From NCBI GenBank assembly GCA_950072225.1, contig CATMOP010000046.1, forward strand, positions 1-9,930: DNA of 9,930 nucleotides, written 5' to 3'. Of this stretch, positions 1 through 6,714 are shown in pieces. The stretch's first letter is position 1; each line of letters begins with the position of its first letter. Source of the DNA: an uncultured Nitrospina sp. (GTDB lineage: Bacteria; Nitrospinota; Nitrospinia; Nitrospinales; VA-1). A program made the position numbers and the translations under genes. A model generated the notes under the pieces. The model saw only the letters and a program-made list of their open reading frames with translations, searched no databases and was not told where the DNA came from.

Positions 1-2
1 GT

Positions 3-172
3 AACAGCCGGTGGTAACTGGCAAAAGCTTTTTTACCGCTAGCAAAGAGTTGTCACGGCTTAACGAGTCCTTGCTCAGTTACCAACAGATAGCAAAAGTT
101 TATCAAGCCTAGCTAACGCATTGTTTGCCCTTTATGTTATTGCTCGTTGCCACCGGCGGCTCGCCTGCGCCG
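3..172. repeat. Family 1 dispersed palindromic repeat, copy A, overlapping the 3' end of rarA
   Basis: Positions 103-161 align without gaps to 6648-6706 in the same orientation, 51 of 59 bases identical by eye. The left part looks like an inverted, more diverged arm of the same element. Bases 56-68 are the reverse complement of 6643-6655 at 12 of 13 positions, and GCCGGTGG at 7-14 is the reverse complement of CCACCGGC at 150-157. A perfect 9-bp inverted repeat (TGGTAACTG at 12-20, CAGTTACCA at 76-84) lies inside. The right end carries a small hairpin, CGGCG (154-158) with CGCCG (168-172). The arrangement resembles a MITE or REP-like palindromic element with no coding capacity. The left limit is uncertain because the window starts there. 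Positions 1-136 hold nothing else that I can see. Confidence 0.75.
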
Positions 173-1429
173 AGTGGGGGTAGTGTATTTTCTATCTTTT
201 AGGGGTTTCGGCAGATATTCCTGTTTCGCAGAAGGATCATCGTGAGGATATTTGTAATCCACACCAAATCCATATTTGGATTTGGCATCTTTATAGTGGG
301 TGTCCTTCAGGTGATCCGGAACGGGATAAGAGAGCCCCTTTTTCTGAATATCGTCCAAAGCCTGATCAATAGCCACAATAGCCGAATTATCCTTCGGTGC
401 CCGGGCAATATAAATCACCGCCTGAGCAAGGGGAATCCGGGCTTCTGGAAACCCCAATTTTTCCACTGCATTTGCTACTGCTTGCACTAATAGGAATGCG
501 TTAGGGTCTGCATTGCCCACATCCTCAGCCGCTGTGACCAGCAGTCGCCGGACAATAAAACGAGGGTCCTCCCCACCCGCAATCATTTTTGCCAGCCAGT
601 AAATGGCCGCATCGGCATCTGAACCACGCAGACTTTTCTGGAATGCGGAGGCATGGTCGTAATGCTCGGTTCCATTTTTATCGTAAAGCGTGGCGGCTTG
701 TTGAATGATGCCTTCAACGATTTCCAATTTAACCTGATTTTCATTACGGTTAGTGACCACATCATGAGCCGCCTCCAGCACATTGAGAGCACGGCGAGCA
801 TCACCATTGGCATGGCTGACAATCATATTCATTGCCTCTGCGGCAATTTGCAGGGCGGATTTTCCCAAACCCTTTTCTGAATCCTTCAATGCTCGGTCCA
901 GAATATCCCTGATTTCTCCACGTCCTAAAGGTTCCAGGCGAAAAGTCTGGCATCGCGAGCGAAGCGCAGGTATTACTTCAAAAGAAGGGTTTTCCGTGGT
1001 ACTGCCAATCAGGCGAACCGTCCCATTCTCTATATGTGGGAGAACAGCATCCTGCTGGGCCTTGTTGAACCTGTGAATTTCATCGATAAATAAGACCGCT
1101 CCCCTGCGTTTTACTTTCCAAGCTTGACGAGCACCTTCGATTATCTTACGGATATCAGCGACGCCAGCATTCACTGCGCTGATCTCATAAAACTCGCTTT
1201 CGGTCAACCGGGCCGAAATCCGGGCAAGGGTTGTCTTACCGGTACCCGGTGGTCCCCATAATAAAAAGGACAACCGTGAGCCGGATTCCACCAGTTCCCT
1301 CAGCGGCAGACCCTCACCGACCAGATGTTCTTGTCCGGCAAATTTTTCCCAGTCTTCAGGGCGCATCCGGTCCGCCAATGGCGCAACCGGACTTTGCATT
1401 TCCTTTTCAAATTCCGGAAATAATTCCAT
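137..1429 (-). CDS. rarA: Replication-associated recombination protein A (RarA/MgsA, AAA+ ATPase)
   Basis: RarA is a cytoplasmic clamp-loader-like AAA+ ATPase that acts at stalled replication forks and gaps and is known to interact with SSB. The 430-residue product is close to family length (about 420-450). Visible motifs are Walker A GPPGTGKT (59-66), Walker B LFIDEIH (113-119), sensor 1 GSTTENPSF (142-150), arginine finger RSRC (157-160) and sensor 2 GDARRALN (209-216). After these comes the RarA C-terminal oligomerisation region with the typical GGEDPRFIVRRLL block and a YLPKPLKDRKY segment near the end. The ATG at 1429 is chosen because the N-terminus fits the family; no clear Shine-Dalgarno precedes it. 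It lies 24 nt beyond a family 2 repeat and follows the permease gene on the same strand. Odd point: the last 11 residues, RRRRAAGGNEQ, are encoded by the family 1 repeat and do not look like the usual RarA end. Confidence 0.96.
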   Translation of the reverse strand: MELFPEFEKEMQSPVAPLADRMRPEDWEKFAGQEHLVGEGLPLRELVESGSRLSFLLWGPPGTGKTTLARISARLTESEFYEISAVNAGVADIRKIIEGARQAWKVKRRGAVLFIDEIHRFNKAQQDAVLPHIENGTVRLIGSTTENPSFEVIPALRSRCQTFRLEPLGRGEIRDILDRALKDSEKGLGKSALQIAAEAMNMIVSHANGDARRALNVLEAAHDVVTNRNENQVKLEIVEGIIQQAATLYDKNGTEHYDHASAFQKSLRGSDADAAIYWLAKMIAGGEDPRFIVRRLLVTAAEDVGNADPNAFLLVQAVANAVEKLGFPEARIPLAQAVIYIARAPKDNSAIVAIDQALDDIQKKGLSYPVPDHLKDTHYKDAKSKYGFGVDYKYPHDDPSAKQEYLPKPLKDRKYTTPTRRRRAAGGNEQ

Positions 1430-1453
1430 AACAATTTATTAGGATATCTCTGA

Positions 1454-1546
1454 TTATTCGACAATTTTGCCTCGGGCAACCTCGCAGACCCTTATTTCAT
1501 AAGGGCCGCTCATGGCCAAAAAAAATTTCCAGAGATTCCCTTAATT
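1454..1546 (-). repeat. Family 2 structured dispersed repeat, copy D
   Basis: Read on the minus strand from 1546 down to 1454, this 93-nt segment aligns with 4322-4413 on the plus strand at about 69 of 93 columns with one 1-nt gap, counted by hand. The strongest blocks are AATTAAGGG at the start, TTTTGGCCATGAG, AAATAAGGG, CTGCG, TTGCC, AAAATT and GAATAA at the end. It contains a 7-bp hairpin with a 3-nt loop (CCCTTAT 1489-1495 with ATAAGGG 1499-1505) and a GGCC...GGCC hairpin beside it. Neither is followed by a T-run on the proper side, so this is not a standard terminator. The permease stop codon lies inside the first conserved block, and the element fills most of the 111-nt gap between the permease and rarA. 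Confidence 0.8.
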
Positions 1547-3232
1547 GATATCCCGTGCATTCAAGGAACGGATTCCCAACCGCAACGGAATATGGGCGAT
1601 TGCCCAGGTGAGAATAAAAATCAGAGCATAACAAACGGGAACTTCCAACCCGCCAATGGACTTAAAAAGAAATTTTTCATTAAAATGGACATAAAGCGGA
1701 CGGGCTCCCAACATTAACACTACCCCAATATAACTCAATGCTAGAATCATAAATAGAACACCGCCCGTGCTGGATGAAATTTCCGCAATATTTTCATAGT
1801 CAAATTTAGGGTACAGGGTGCCGAGTCCCAACCCCAGGCTGGTCAGCCCAAATGTTAAAAGAAAAACACCTACGACGGAAACACTCATTACATAAGCATC
1901 CACCTCCAGCAACTGATTCGACACCACAACCAGCAACTCGGCGATAAATAAAAGTGGCGGGAAAAACATCCAGAACTTGCCCGCCAAAAACTTCTGCATA
2001 GTCACGGGTCGGGTATAAATTAACCAGAAACTTTTTCCTTCCACACTGGGTGAAGAGAACACGAATCTGGATATCAGTGCCGCCATGACAAACCCCACCA
2101 GGCCAACATTCAAAACGGAAACCACATCTCTCAAAACTTTATTTTCCAGGGGAAGATGCATGATATTAAAAATATAAACGCACACCAAAGCAAATAATAT
2201 AAAGAGTTGCGACCATTGTTCCGGATCGCGAACAAAAATTTTAAAATCCTTGTTCAACAAAGCCTTGCCAGGAGCAGACAGGGGTAGATTTTGAAAAAAG
2301 GTTCTCCTCTTAGTCTCCCGCCCACGCCTCTCCAAGGGAGTACTTCGCACCACCTGAACCAGGCACCACCCCTGAAAATAAATCCGCGAACCTACCCACA
2401 AATGCAAAACGAAAAATCCTCCAGCCACCCCCCACAATATTAAAGTCTGCATAAATGGCATTTCTCTTTTTCCCTCAACCCAGCCTGAAAGCCCACGGGT
2501 TATCCAGTTGCTGGGAAGAAATGGATAATCGGGAGCCTTCAGGCTAGCAACAAAAGCGATGATCTGCTCATCAGAAACATCCTGACCAAAAAATTTATCC
2601 TGTGACATAAACCGTAAATACACCACCACTCCAACCAGAAAAAATAACCCCAGAAAAGTCATTATCTGATGCGTTTTGTGGGTGGGGTAAAGTTTCATTA
2701 AAACCATTATCGCCAAAATTGCGACCAAGCAGGGAATGGCTATGAAAGGAACCAGGTTGAATATCAAATACAGATAATAATCCCATGAAACCTTGAAATA
2801 CGAACCGTATGCAGTAAACATGGGTAGGGAAAATAATAAAACCATCCAGGAGCTGTTTCCCATGCACTGGAAGTAACGGGCGGTAACTATCCCCGAAATG
2901 GAAATTGGTAGGGAATGGAGAAGTTCCAGATCATGCGATAAATAGTAGACAGAGAGGGAAACGATCAAACTGGAAAACAGGACCATCATAAACAGGGTGA
3001 TGAACACCAGGTTGATCAACTGAATGATCAACTCATCACCTACCCTGAATGGCAATCCGTCCAGATAGACTATCACTCTATGAAAAAACCAATAGTCGCC
3101 GATGACAAAAAGCATCCCCAACGTCAAAATAGAAATCGGGCGCATGGCCTTTTTGAAACCGACCCCCTTGAAACCGTTGGCAAGGGCCTTCAACCTGTAC
3201 TTTAAAAGAAGACCTCCCTGGCCCTGCATCAT
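1541..3232 (-). CDS. ABC-2-like exporter permease, about 12 membrane helices
   Basis: This is an integral membrane protein of about 563 residues, matching the putative ABC-exporter permease family (ABC_tran_2 type), which works with a separate ATPase. Roughly twelve hydrophobic segments are visible: one near residues 31-57, one at 67-98, four more up to about residue 290, then six in the C-terminal half. Two features support the family: the cytoplasmic motif KDFKIFVRDPEQWSQL (328-343) and PSVEGKSFW followed by a TRPVTMQKFL stretch (395-415). No ATPase gene lies in the window, so the partner and substrate are unknown. The reading frame is open upstream to an ATG at 3370. I place the start at 3232 because that ATG overlaps the hydrolase stop as ATGA, has a GGGGA stretch just upstream, and the extra 46 residues would lie wholly inside the hydrolase gene and are not family-like. 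A second ATG follows immediately at 3229. Confidence 0.85.
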   Translation of the reverse strand: MMQGQGGLLLKYRLKALANGFKGVGFKKAMRPISILTLGMLFVIGDYWFFHRVIVYLDGLPFRVGDELIIQLINLVFITLFMMVLFSSLIVSLSVYYLSHDLELLHSLPISISGIVTARYFQCMGNSSWMVLLFSLPMFTAYGSYFKVSWDYYLYLIFNLVPFIAIPCLVAILAIMVLMKLYPTHKTHQIMTFLGLFFLVGVVVYLRFMSQDKFFGQDVSDEQIIAFVASLKAPDYPFLPSNWITRGLSGWVEGKREMPFMQTLILWGVAGGFFVLHLWVGSRIYFQGWCLVQVVRSTPLERRGRETKRRTFFQNLPLSAPGKALLNKDFKIFVRDPEQWSQLFILFALVCVYIFNIMHLPLENKVLRDVVSVLNVGLVGFVMAALISRFVFSSPSVEGKSFWLIYTRPVTMQKFLAGKFWMFFPPLLFIAELLVVVSNQLLEVDAYVMSVSVVGVFLLTFGLTSLGLGLGTLYPKFDYENIAEISSSTGGVLFMILALSYIGVVLMLGARPLYVHFNEKFLFKSIGGLEVPVCYALIFILTWAIAHIPLRLGIRSLNARDIN

Positions 3233-4314
3233 GGCTTGTCCCCGGTATTCTGCACCACTACCCGTGGGGAAAACTTGCCAACACCAAGCGGAGGCTTTTG
3301 TTTTGGGTTCGAGCTTTTCCCTCCCGTGCTTAATTCCCGAATCCATTCCAATATGGCATAGTCCATCCACCGCCGGTCTCCATGAGGGGTGACATTTCTT
3401 GCGATATATCCCATATGGCCCCCCTTTTTCGGTTTATGCAATGTCACCCTTTCACTCATCTCAACCTGATCAAATATTTTGCATGGAACAAAAGGATCAT
3501 CTTCGGCACACAAAATGGAAGTGGGAATTTCAATTCTCTTTAAATAATACCTAGAACTACATTGATCATAATAATCATCGACATCTTTGTATCCGCCAGA
3601 GGGAGCAGTATAACTGACATCAAAATCCCAAATCGTTTTGAAGTTTTTGAGCGGACTGAAAGCAGATGGAAACTGTTTCACGAGAGCAACAGCCTGATTT
3701 CGAATCAATTTCATATAATACTGATTGAATACCGCGCAACTCCATTTTCTCGATATGATGGCACTTGCAATCCTCAAATCAATAGGCGGATTTACAGCCA
3801 GAACTCCTAAAACCTTACTGGGAATAATCTGGCCCTCTCCCAAATATTTCAAAAGAATGTTACCACTTAAAGAAAAACCGATCGGCACCAGGAACTTATC
3901 TGGATTCCGCTGAATCACAAAATCAATCATTTTTGCCAAATCATCGCTGGCGCCCCCATTCCACAGCCGCGGACTCAAACCCATACCCGGTCCACTACCT
4001 CGATGATTGATCAGGAACACCCCATAACCCTGCATCCAGAGCTTGGTGGAAATCCGTTTCATATAACCGGACTCGGAACACCCTCCCATACCATGAGCCA
4101 GCATAATGATTGGCTTGGATTGATCTTTCGCTTCAATTTCGTACAGGATGGCCCTGCTCTGTTCATCCAAATGCAGTTCATGCCGGATTCGGGGAGGACA
4201 GGGCAACTCCATACCCTTAAGCTGGGCACCGACAATGGTCTGGAAAATTCCTCCCGGAACACCCCAATGCGCTTCAAATGATTCCATGTATTGTGTGGAT
4301 TTCAAATTCATCAT
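3229..4314 (-). CDS. Alpha/beta hydrolase, YheT family
   Basis: The product is a 361-residue cytoplasmic hydrolase with the alpha/beta fold typical of YheT/ABHD1-3 proteins, which are predicted esterases of uncertain substrate. Visible elements in order are the oxyanion-region motif HGMGG (74-78), the family segment INHRGSGPG (102-110), the nucleophile elbow GFSLSGN with Ser148, the acid in AEDDPFVP (Asp272 or Asp273), and the catalytic histidine in GGHMGY (His300). The full triad is present, so the enzyme should be active. The C-terminal 35 residues or so are a basic, low-complexity extension. Two ATGs in a row open the gene (4314 and 4311); a weak GAAGA lies next to the first and is better spaced for the second. 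Its stop overlaps the permease start by 4 nt, suggesting translational coupling. It diverges from the TPR/cupredoxin gene across a family 2 repeat. Confidence 0.9.
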   Translation of the reverse strand: MMNLKSTQYMESFEAHWGVPGGIFQTIVGAQLKGMELPCPPRIRHELHLDEQSRAILYEIEAKDQSKPIIMLAHGMGGCSESGYMKRISTKLWMQGYGVFLINHRGSGPGMGLSPRLWNGGASDDLAKMIDFVIQRNPDKFLVPIGFSLSGNILLKYLGEGQIIPSKVLGVLAVNPPIDLRIASAIISRKWSCAVFNQYYMKLIRNQAVALVKQFPSAFSPLKNFKTIWDFDVSYTAPSGGYKDVDDYYDQCSSRYYLKRIEIPTSILCAEDDPFVPCKIFDQVEMSERVTLHKPKKGGHMGYIARNVTPHGDRRWMDYAILEWIRELSTGGKSSNPKQKPPLGVGKFSPRVVVQNTGDKP

Positions 4315-4321
4315 TCTTCAA

Positions 4322-4413
4322 AATTAAGGGCACTTCTAAAAATTGCTTTTGGCCATGAGAAGGCCTTAAAAAATAAGGGCCTGCGCATTGCCTTATAGAA
4401 AATTACTGAATAA
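4322..4413 (+). repeat. Family 2 structured dispersed repeat, copy C
   Basis: This 92-nt segment is the plus-strand counterpart of the copy at 1454-1546, about 74 per cent identical with one gap. It begins 8 nt from the hydrolase start codon and fills most of the divergent intergenic region. The hairpin seen in the other copy is kept in weaker form: CCTTA (4364-4368) with TAAGG (4374-4378), and GGCC (4351-4354) with GGCC (4362-4365) around ATGAGAA. Retention of fold alongside base changes suggests that structure matters or that the element spreads as a palindrome. It probably overlaps the 5' regions of both divergent genes, but I see no convincing promoter within it. Confidence 0.78.
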
Positions 4414-4553
4414 ATAGAGCTCCCCTTAACATTTTCCGCAAACGAAAATTTTACGTGTCGGTGGAATTTTTAACCCCTTGCAAGTATCTAACAGAAGTTG
4501 ACACTCCCTTTGGGTATTGTTACATTGCAAAACTCAACCATCATATTACCAAA

Positions 4554-5933
4554 GTGAAAACAATTAAATCCCCCATAAAATATAGCCTGAGTTTTCTGGT
4601 TTTCTGCTTGATCCTGTTTTTTGGCTGCCCAGCGGTATTTGGGGCTTCTGATAAGGAAGCAAAAGCCCACTATCAAGAAGCAATGAAACTGAGCCAGAAA
4701 AAGGAGTGGAACAATGCCGTAGCTGAATTCACGAAAGCCGCCGAACTCGCCCCGCAGGATAGCTTGATTCAAGCGAATCTTGGTGTCGCCTTCAGCCAGA
4801 CAGGAAGGCACAAGGAAGCCCTGCTCTCCTTTGAAATGGCTTTGCGGTTGGGATACGACTCTTCCGGCCTGCGCTACAACCGCGGAGTTTCCTTTGCCCG
4901 CGTCAAATTGCTGGATGAGGCCATTCAGGAACTGGAAACAGCCTTAAACATGGACCACAGAATGGTAAAAGCAGAATATGACCTTGGGGTTATATACAAT
5001 TTGCAGGGAAAGCGTGAGAAAGCCCTGGAAAAAGTTGAAATTTTATTCAAAAGAAACAACAAACTTTCAAAAAAACTATTTGACCAGATTGGATCCCATT
5101 ACACGGTCGTTTCTGTAGACGATGGAGGAACTTTAAAAGGCCGTGTCACACTTTCTGGCCGGATTCCCAAGGCTCGTTCTTTTCACCTGATCAATGCACC
5201 GAATATCGAATTCTGCTCAAGGATATCGGATGGGAGGGGCCACCGTCTACTGTTTGATTTCACCGTTTCACAAAATCGAGGGCTGAAAGATACGATCATC
5301 CATTTGTCGAACATTGAAAAAGGAAAACCGTTTTCGCCTAAAATGCAAATCTTTCACATCGACCGTTGCCGGGCCAACCGTTATGTAATCGGCGCTAAAA
5401 ACGGTGAAAACATTTTATTGGAAAACACAGATCCTATTCAGCATGAGATAGCGACTTATGAAGTCCGTAACAATTATTCAGACCAGACCAGTAACCGTCC
5501 GCTAACCGAGAAATCCAGCCAAGTGCGAAGTGTTTTTGTGCGTAAAGACGCGGAGGAATTTATCATCAAATGCAATCTCCACCCTTTCCTCCAAACTCAT
5601 GCATACCTGGTGCAAAATCCCTATTACACGGTTTCAGACTCGAAAGGCAACTTCAGTATCGAAAAGATTCCCCCCGGAAACTACGAGGTGATTGCCTGGC
5701 ATCCTTATATTCCGGAACAAAGAGCAATGATCACCATCCCCCAAAAGGGAGAAGCCAATCTAAACTTCGATTTTAAAGGAGAAGACGAAAGAAGAAAGCT
5801 ATATCAAGACGATATTGAAGGCTATCGGTTCAACACCTGGTTTGACAGCAAGAAAAAATTTTATGGCGGACCAAGAATTGATGATCCGGTAGAAGAGTTA
5901 CAGGCATTCTGTGATGCCGACCACCTCTGCTGA
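4554..5933 (+). CDS. Exported TPR protein with cupredoxin-like and carboxypeptidase-regulatory-like domains
   Basis: This is a probable periplasmic protein of about 459 residues. The frame is open from a GTG at 4455. I prefer the GTG at 4554 because it gives a classic signal peptide: two lysines, a hydrophobic run (SLSFLVFCLILFF), then a VFGA cleavage region. Neither GTG has a clear ribosome binding site. Numbering from 4455, residues 67-200 form about four TPR units. Residues 222-388 look like the divergent cupredoxin domain seen in proteins labelled methylamine-utilisation-like. Candidate copper ligands are His330 (NTDPIQH), Cys373 and His376 (CNLHPF); the expected axial methionine is Leu379. 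Residues 388-440 (PYYTVSDSKGNFSIEKIPPG, then a YEVIAWHP segment) form a carboxypeptidase-regulatory-like beta sandwich. Cys254 and Cys305 are further conserved-looking cysteines. Its role is unknown; metal binding or electron transfer on a protein-docking TPR scaffold is inference. It converges with the SPOR gene, 29 nt away. Confidence 0.82.
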   Translation: MKTIKSPIKYSLSFLVFCLILFFGCPAVFGASDKEAKAHYQEAMKLSQKKEWNNAVAEFTKAAELAPQDSLIQANLGVAFSQTGRHKEALLSFEMALRLGYDSSGLRYNRGVSFARVKLLDEAIQELETALNMDHRMVKAEYDLGVIYNLQGKREKALEKVEILFKRNNKLSKKLFDQIGSHYTVVSVDDGGTLKGRVTLSGRIPKARSFHLINAPNIEFCSRISDGRGHRLLFDFTVSQNRGLKDTIIHLSNIEKGKPFSPKMQIFHIDRCRANRYVIGAKNGENILLENTDPIQHEIATYEVRNNYSDQTSNRPLTEKSSQVRSVFVRKDAEEFIIKCNLHPFLQTHAYLVQNPYYTVSDSKGNFSIEKIPPGNYEVIAWHPYIPEQRAMITIPQKGEANLNFDFKGEDERRKLYQDDIEGYRFNTWFDSKKKFYGGPRIDDPVEELQAFCDADHLC

Positions 5934-5962
5934 CAACGGCAAAATCCGTTTGCAACAACCTG

Positions 5963-6595
5963 CTAATTGGTCTTACGGACCACTACCGCGTTTAATTTGT
6001 ACTCACTTCTGGCCAAGCGGGCCGCCTCCTGCGCTTTTTCCTCATCTGCATACCTTCCCAGAAAAACCCGGTGCCAGGTTCCAGCATGATTGGCAAGTTC
6101 CGCTTGCATTAAAAAAGCATCGAAACCTTTTTCCTGGAGACGCATTTTCAAAGCACCCGCACGCCCCGCATCGCGGAACGAACTCACCTGAACAGCATAA
6201 CGAGGCCGTCCCTCATTTTCAGTTCTAATATTTCGATCAAGTTTAATTTCAGGTTCAGCCAGCGGTTCTGACTTCACCTGTTTTTCAACAGGAGGGATAG
6301 TCGCTGTACTTTTGGCAGGCACAATAACCGTTCTCTCTGGAGAAAGAGGCAACAACTCGCCATTGAGCCCAACATACTGAGTCATGGTAGTATCATTCAA
6401 GGTCTCAAAAAAAGTATATACCTGTTTATCGGATGCAACCTGAGCAACCTTGTCACGGATGAATTTGGGCTTAACGGCTCTTAATTTTTTAACAGACGCC
6501 TCCTTTTTCTGGAATCCACCTAATAAATTGATTCCAGAAAAATGCAATCCCACCGCCGAAGCCACCAAAAAAATCATTACAAGGAGAAGTCTCAT
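5963..6595 (-). CDS. SPOR-domain envelope protein
   Basis: The product has 210 residues. An N-terminal membrane anchor (about residues 2-24) has almost no cytoplasmic tail. A basic linker and a TFFETLNDTT segment (61-70), of a kind seen in other SPOR proteins, follow, then a Pro/Glu-rich spacer and a C-terminal SPOR domain (132-208, from RYAVQVSSF through WHRVFLGRYADEEKAQEAA to LNAVVVRK). SPOR domains bind denuded septal peptidoglycan, so a periplasmic role near the division site is expected; this particular protein is uncharacterised. It lies downstream of argS on the same strand, an order also known from Geobacter-type genomes, 119 nt away across a family 1 repeat. The ATG at 6595 is preceded by AGGTG about 12 nt upstream, just outside the repeat as I have bounded it. 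The spacing is rather long for a good ribosome binding site. Confidence 0.9.
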   Translation of the reverse strand: MRLLLVMIFLVASAVGLHFSGINLLGGFQKKEASVKKLRAVKPKFIRDKVAQVASDKQVYTFFETLNDTTMTQYVGLNGELLPLSPERTVIVPAKSTATIPPVEKQVKSEPLAEPEIKLDRNIRTENEGRPRYAVQVSSFRDAGRAGALKMRLQEKGFDAFLMQAELANHAGTWHRVFLGRYADEEKAQEAARLARSEYKLNAVVVRKTN

Positions 6596-6616
6596 AAATT
6601 AATAGCACCTATTATT

Positions 6617-6714
6617 AGCAGTGGCTACTAGTCGCAGGGGAAACTCGTCAAGCCGAGCTAACCCCTTGTTTGCCCTGCATGCTATTACTCATTGCCACCG
6701 GCGGCTACGCCGGG
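6617..6714. repeat. Family 1 dispersed palindromic repeat, copy B, between argS and the SPOR gene
   Basis: The core at 6648-6706 matches 103-161 at 51 of 59 bases. Two hairpins are visible. One is perfect: CCGGCG (6698-6703), loop GCTA, CGCCGG (6708-6713). The other is imperfect: GGGG (6637-6640) and CTCG (6644-6647) pair with CGAG (6654-6657) and CCCC (6662-6665). The left arm (AGCAGTGGCT from 6617) resembles the reverse complement of the right arm, so the whole is a long imperfect palindrome. The right end abuts the argS stop codon exactly. In the argS transcript the perfect hairpin falls just after the stop, but no U-run follows, so it may stabilise mRNA rather than end transcription. Confidence 0.78.

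Noticed and set aside
1489..1505. Hairpin CCCTTAT/ATAAGGG as a rho-independent terminator after the permease
   Set aside because: The T-run lies before the stem on the minus strand, not after it, and the same fold recurs in the other repeat copy, so it is better explained as part of the repeat.
3233..3370. The extra 46-codon N-terminal extension of the permease starting at 3370
   Set aside because: It lies entirely within the hydrolase coding sequence in another frame and is not membrane-protein-like; the ATGA-overlapping start explains the gene better.
4388..4416. Sigma-70-like promoter (TTGCCT, 17 nt, TAAATA) ahead of the TPR gene
   Set aside because: Only 4 and 3 of 6 consensus bases; AT-rich sequence gives such matches by chance.
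4488..4811. 107-codon minus-strand frame opposite the start of the TPR gene
   Set aside because: It mirrors the signal peptide and TPR codons on the other strand and has no ribosome binding site or recognisable motif.
5935..5950. Hairpin AACGG/CCGTT just after the stop of the TPR/cupredoxin gene, as a terminator between convergent genes
   Set aside because: Only a 5-bp stem with no T-run on either side; too weak to call.
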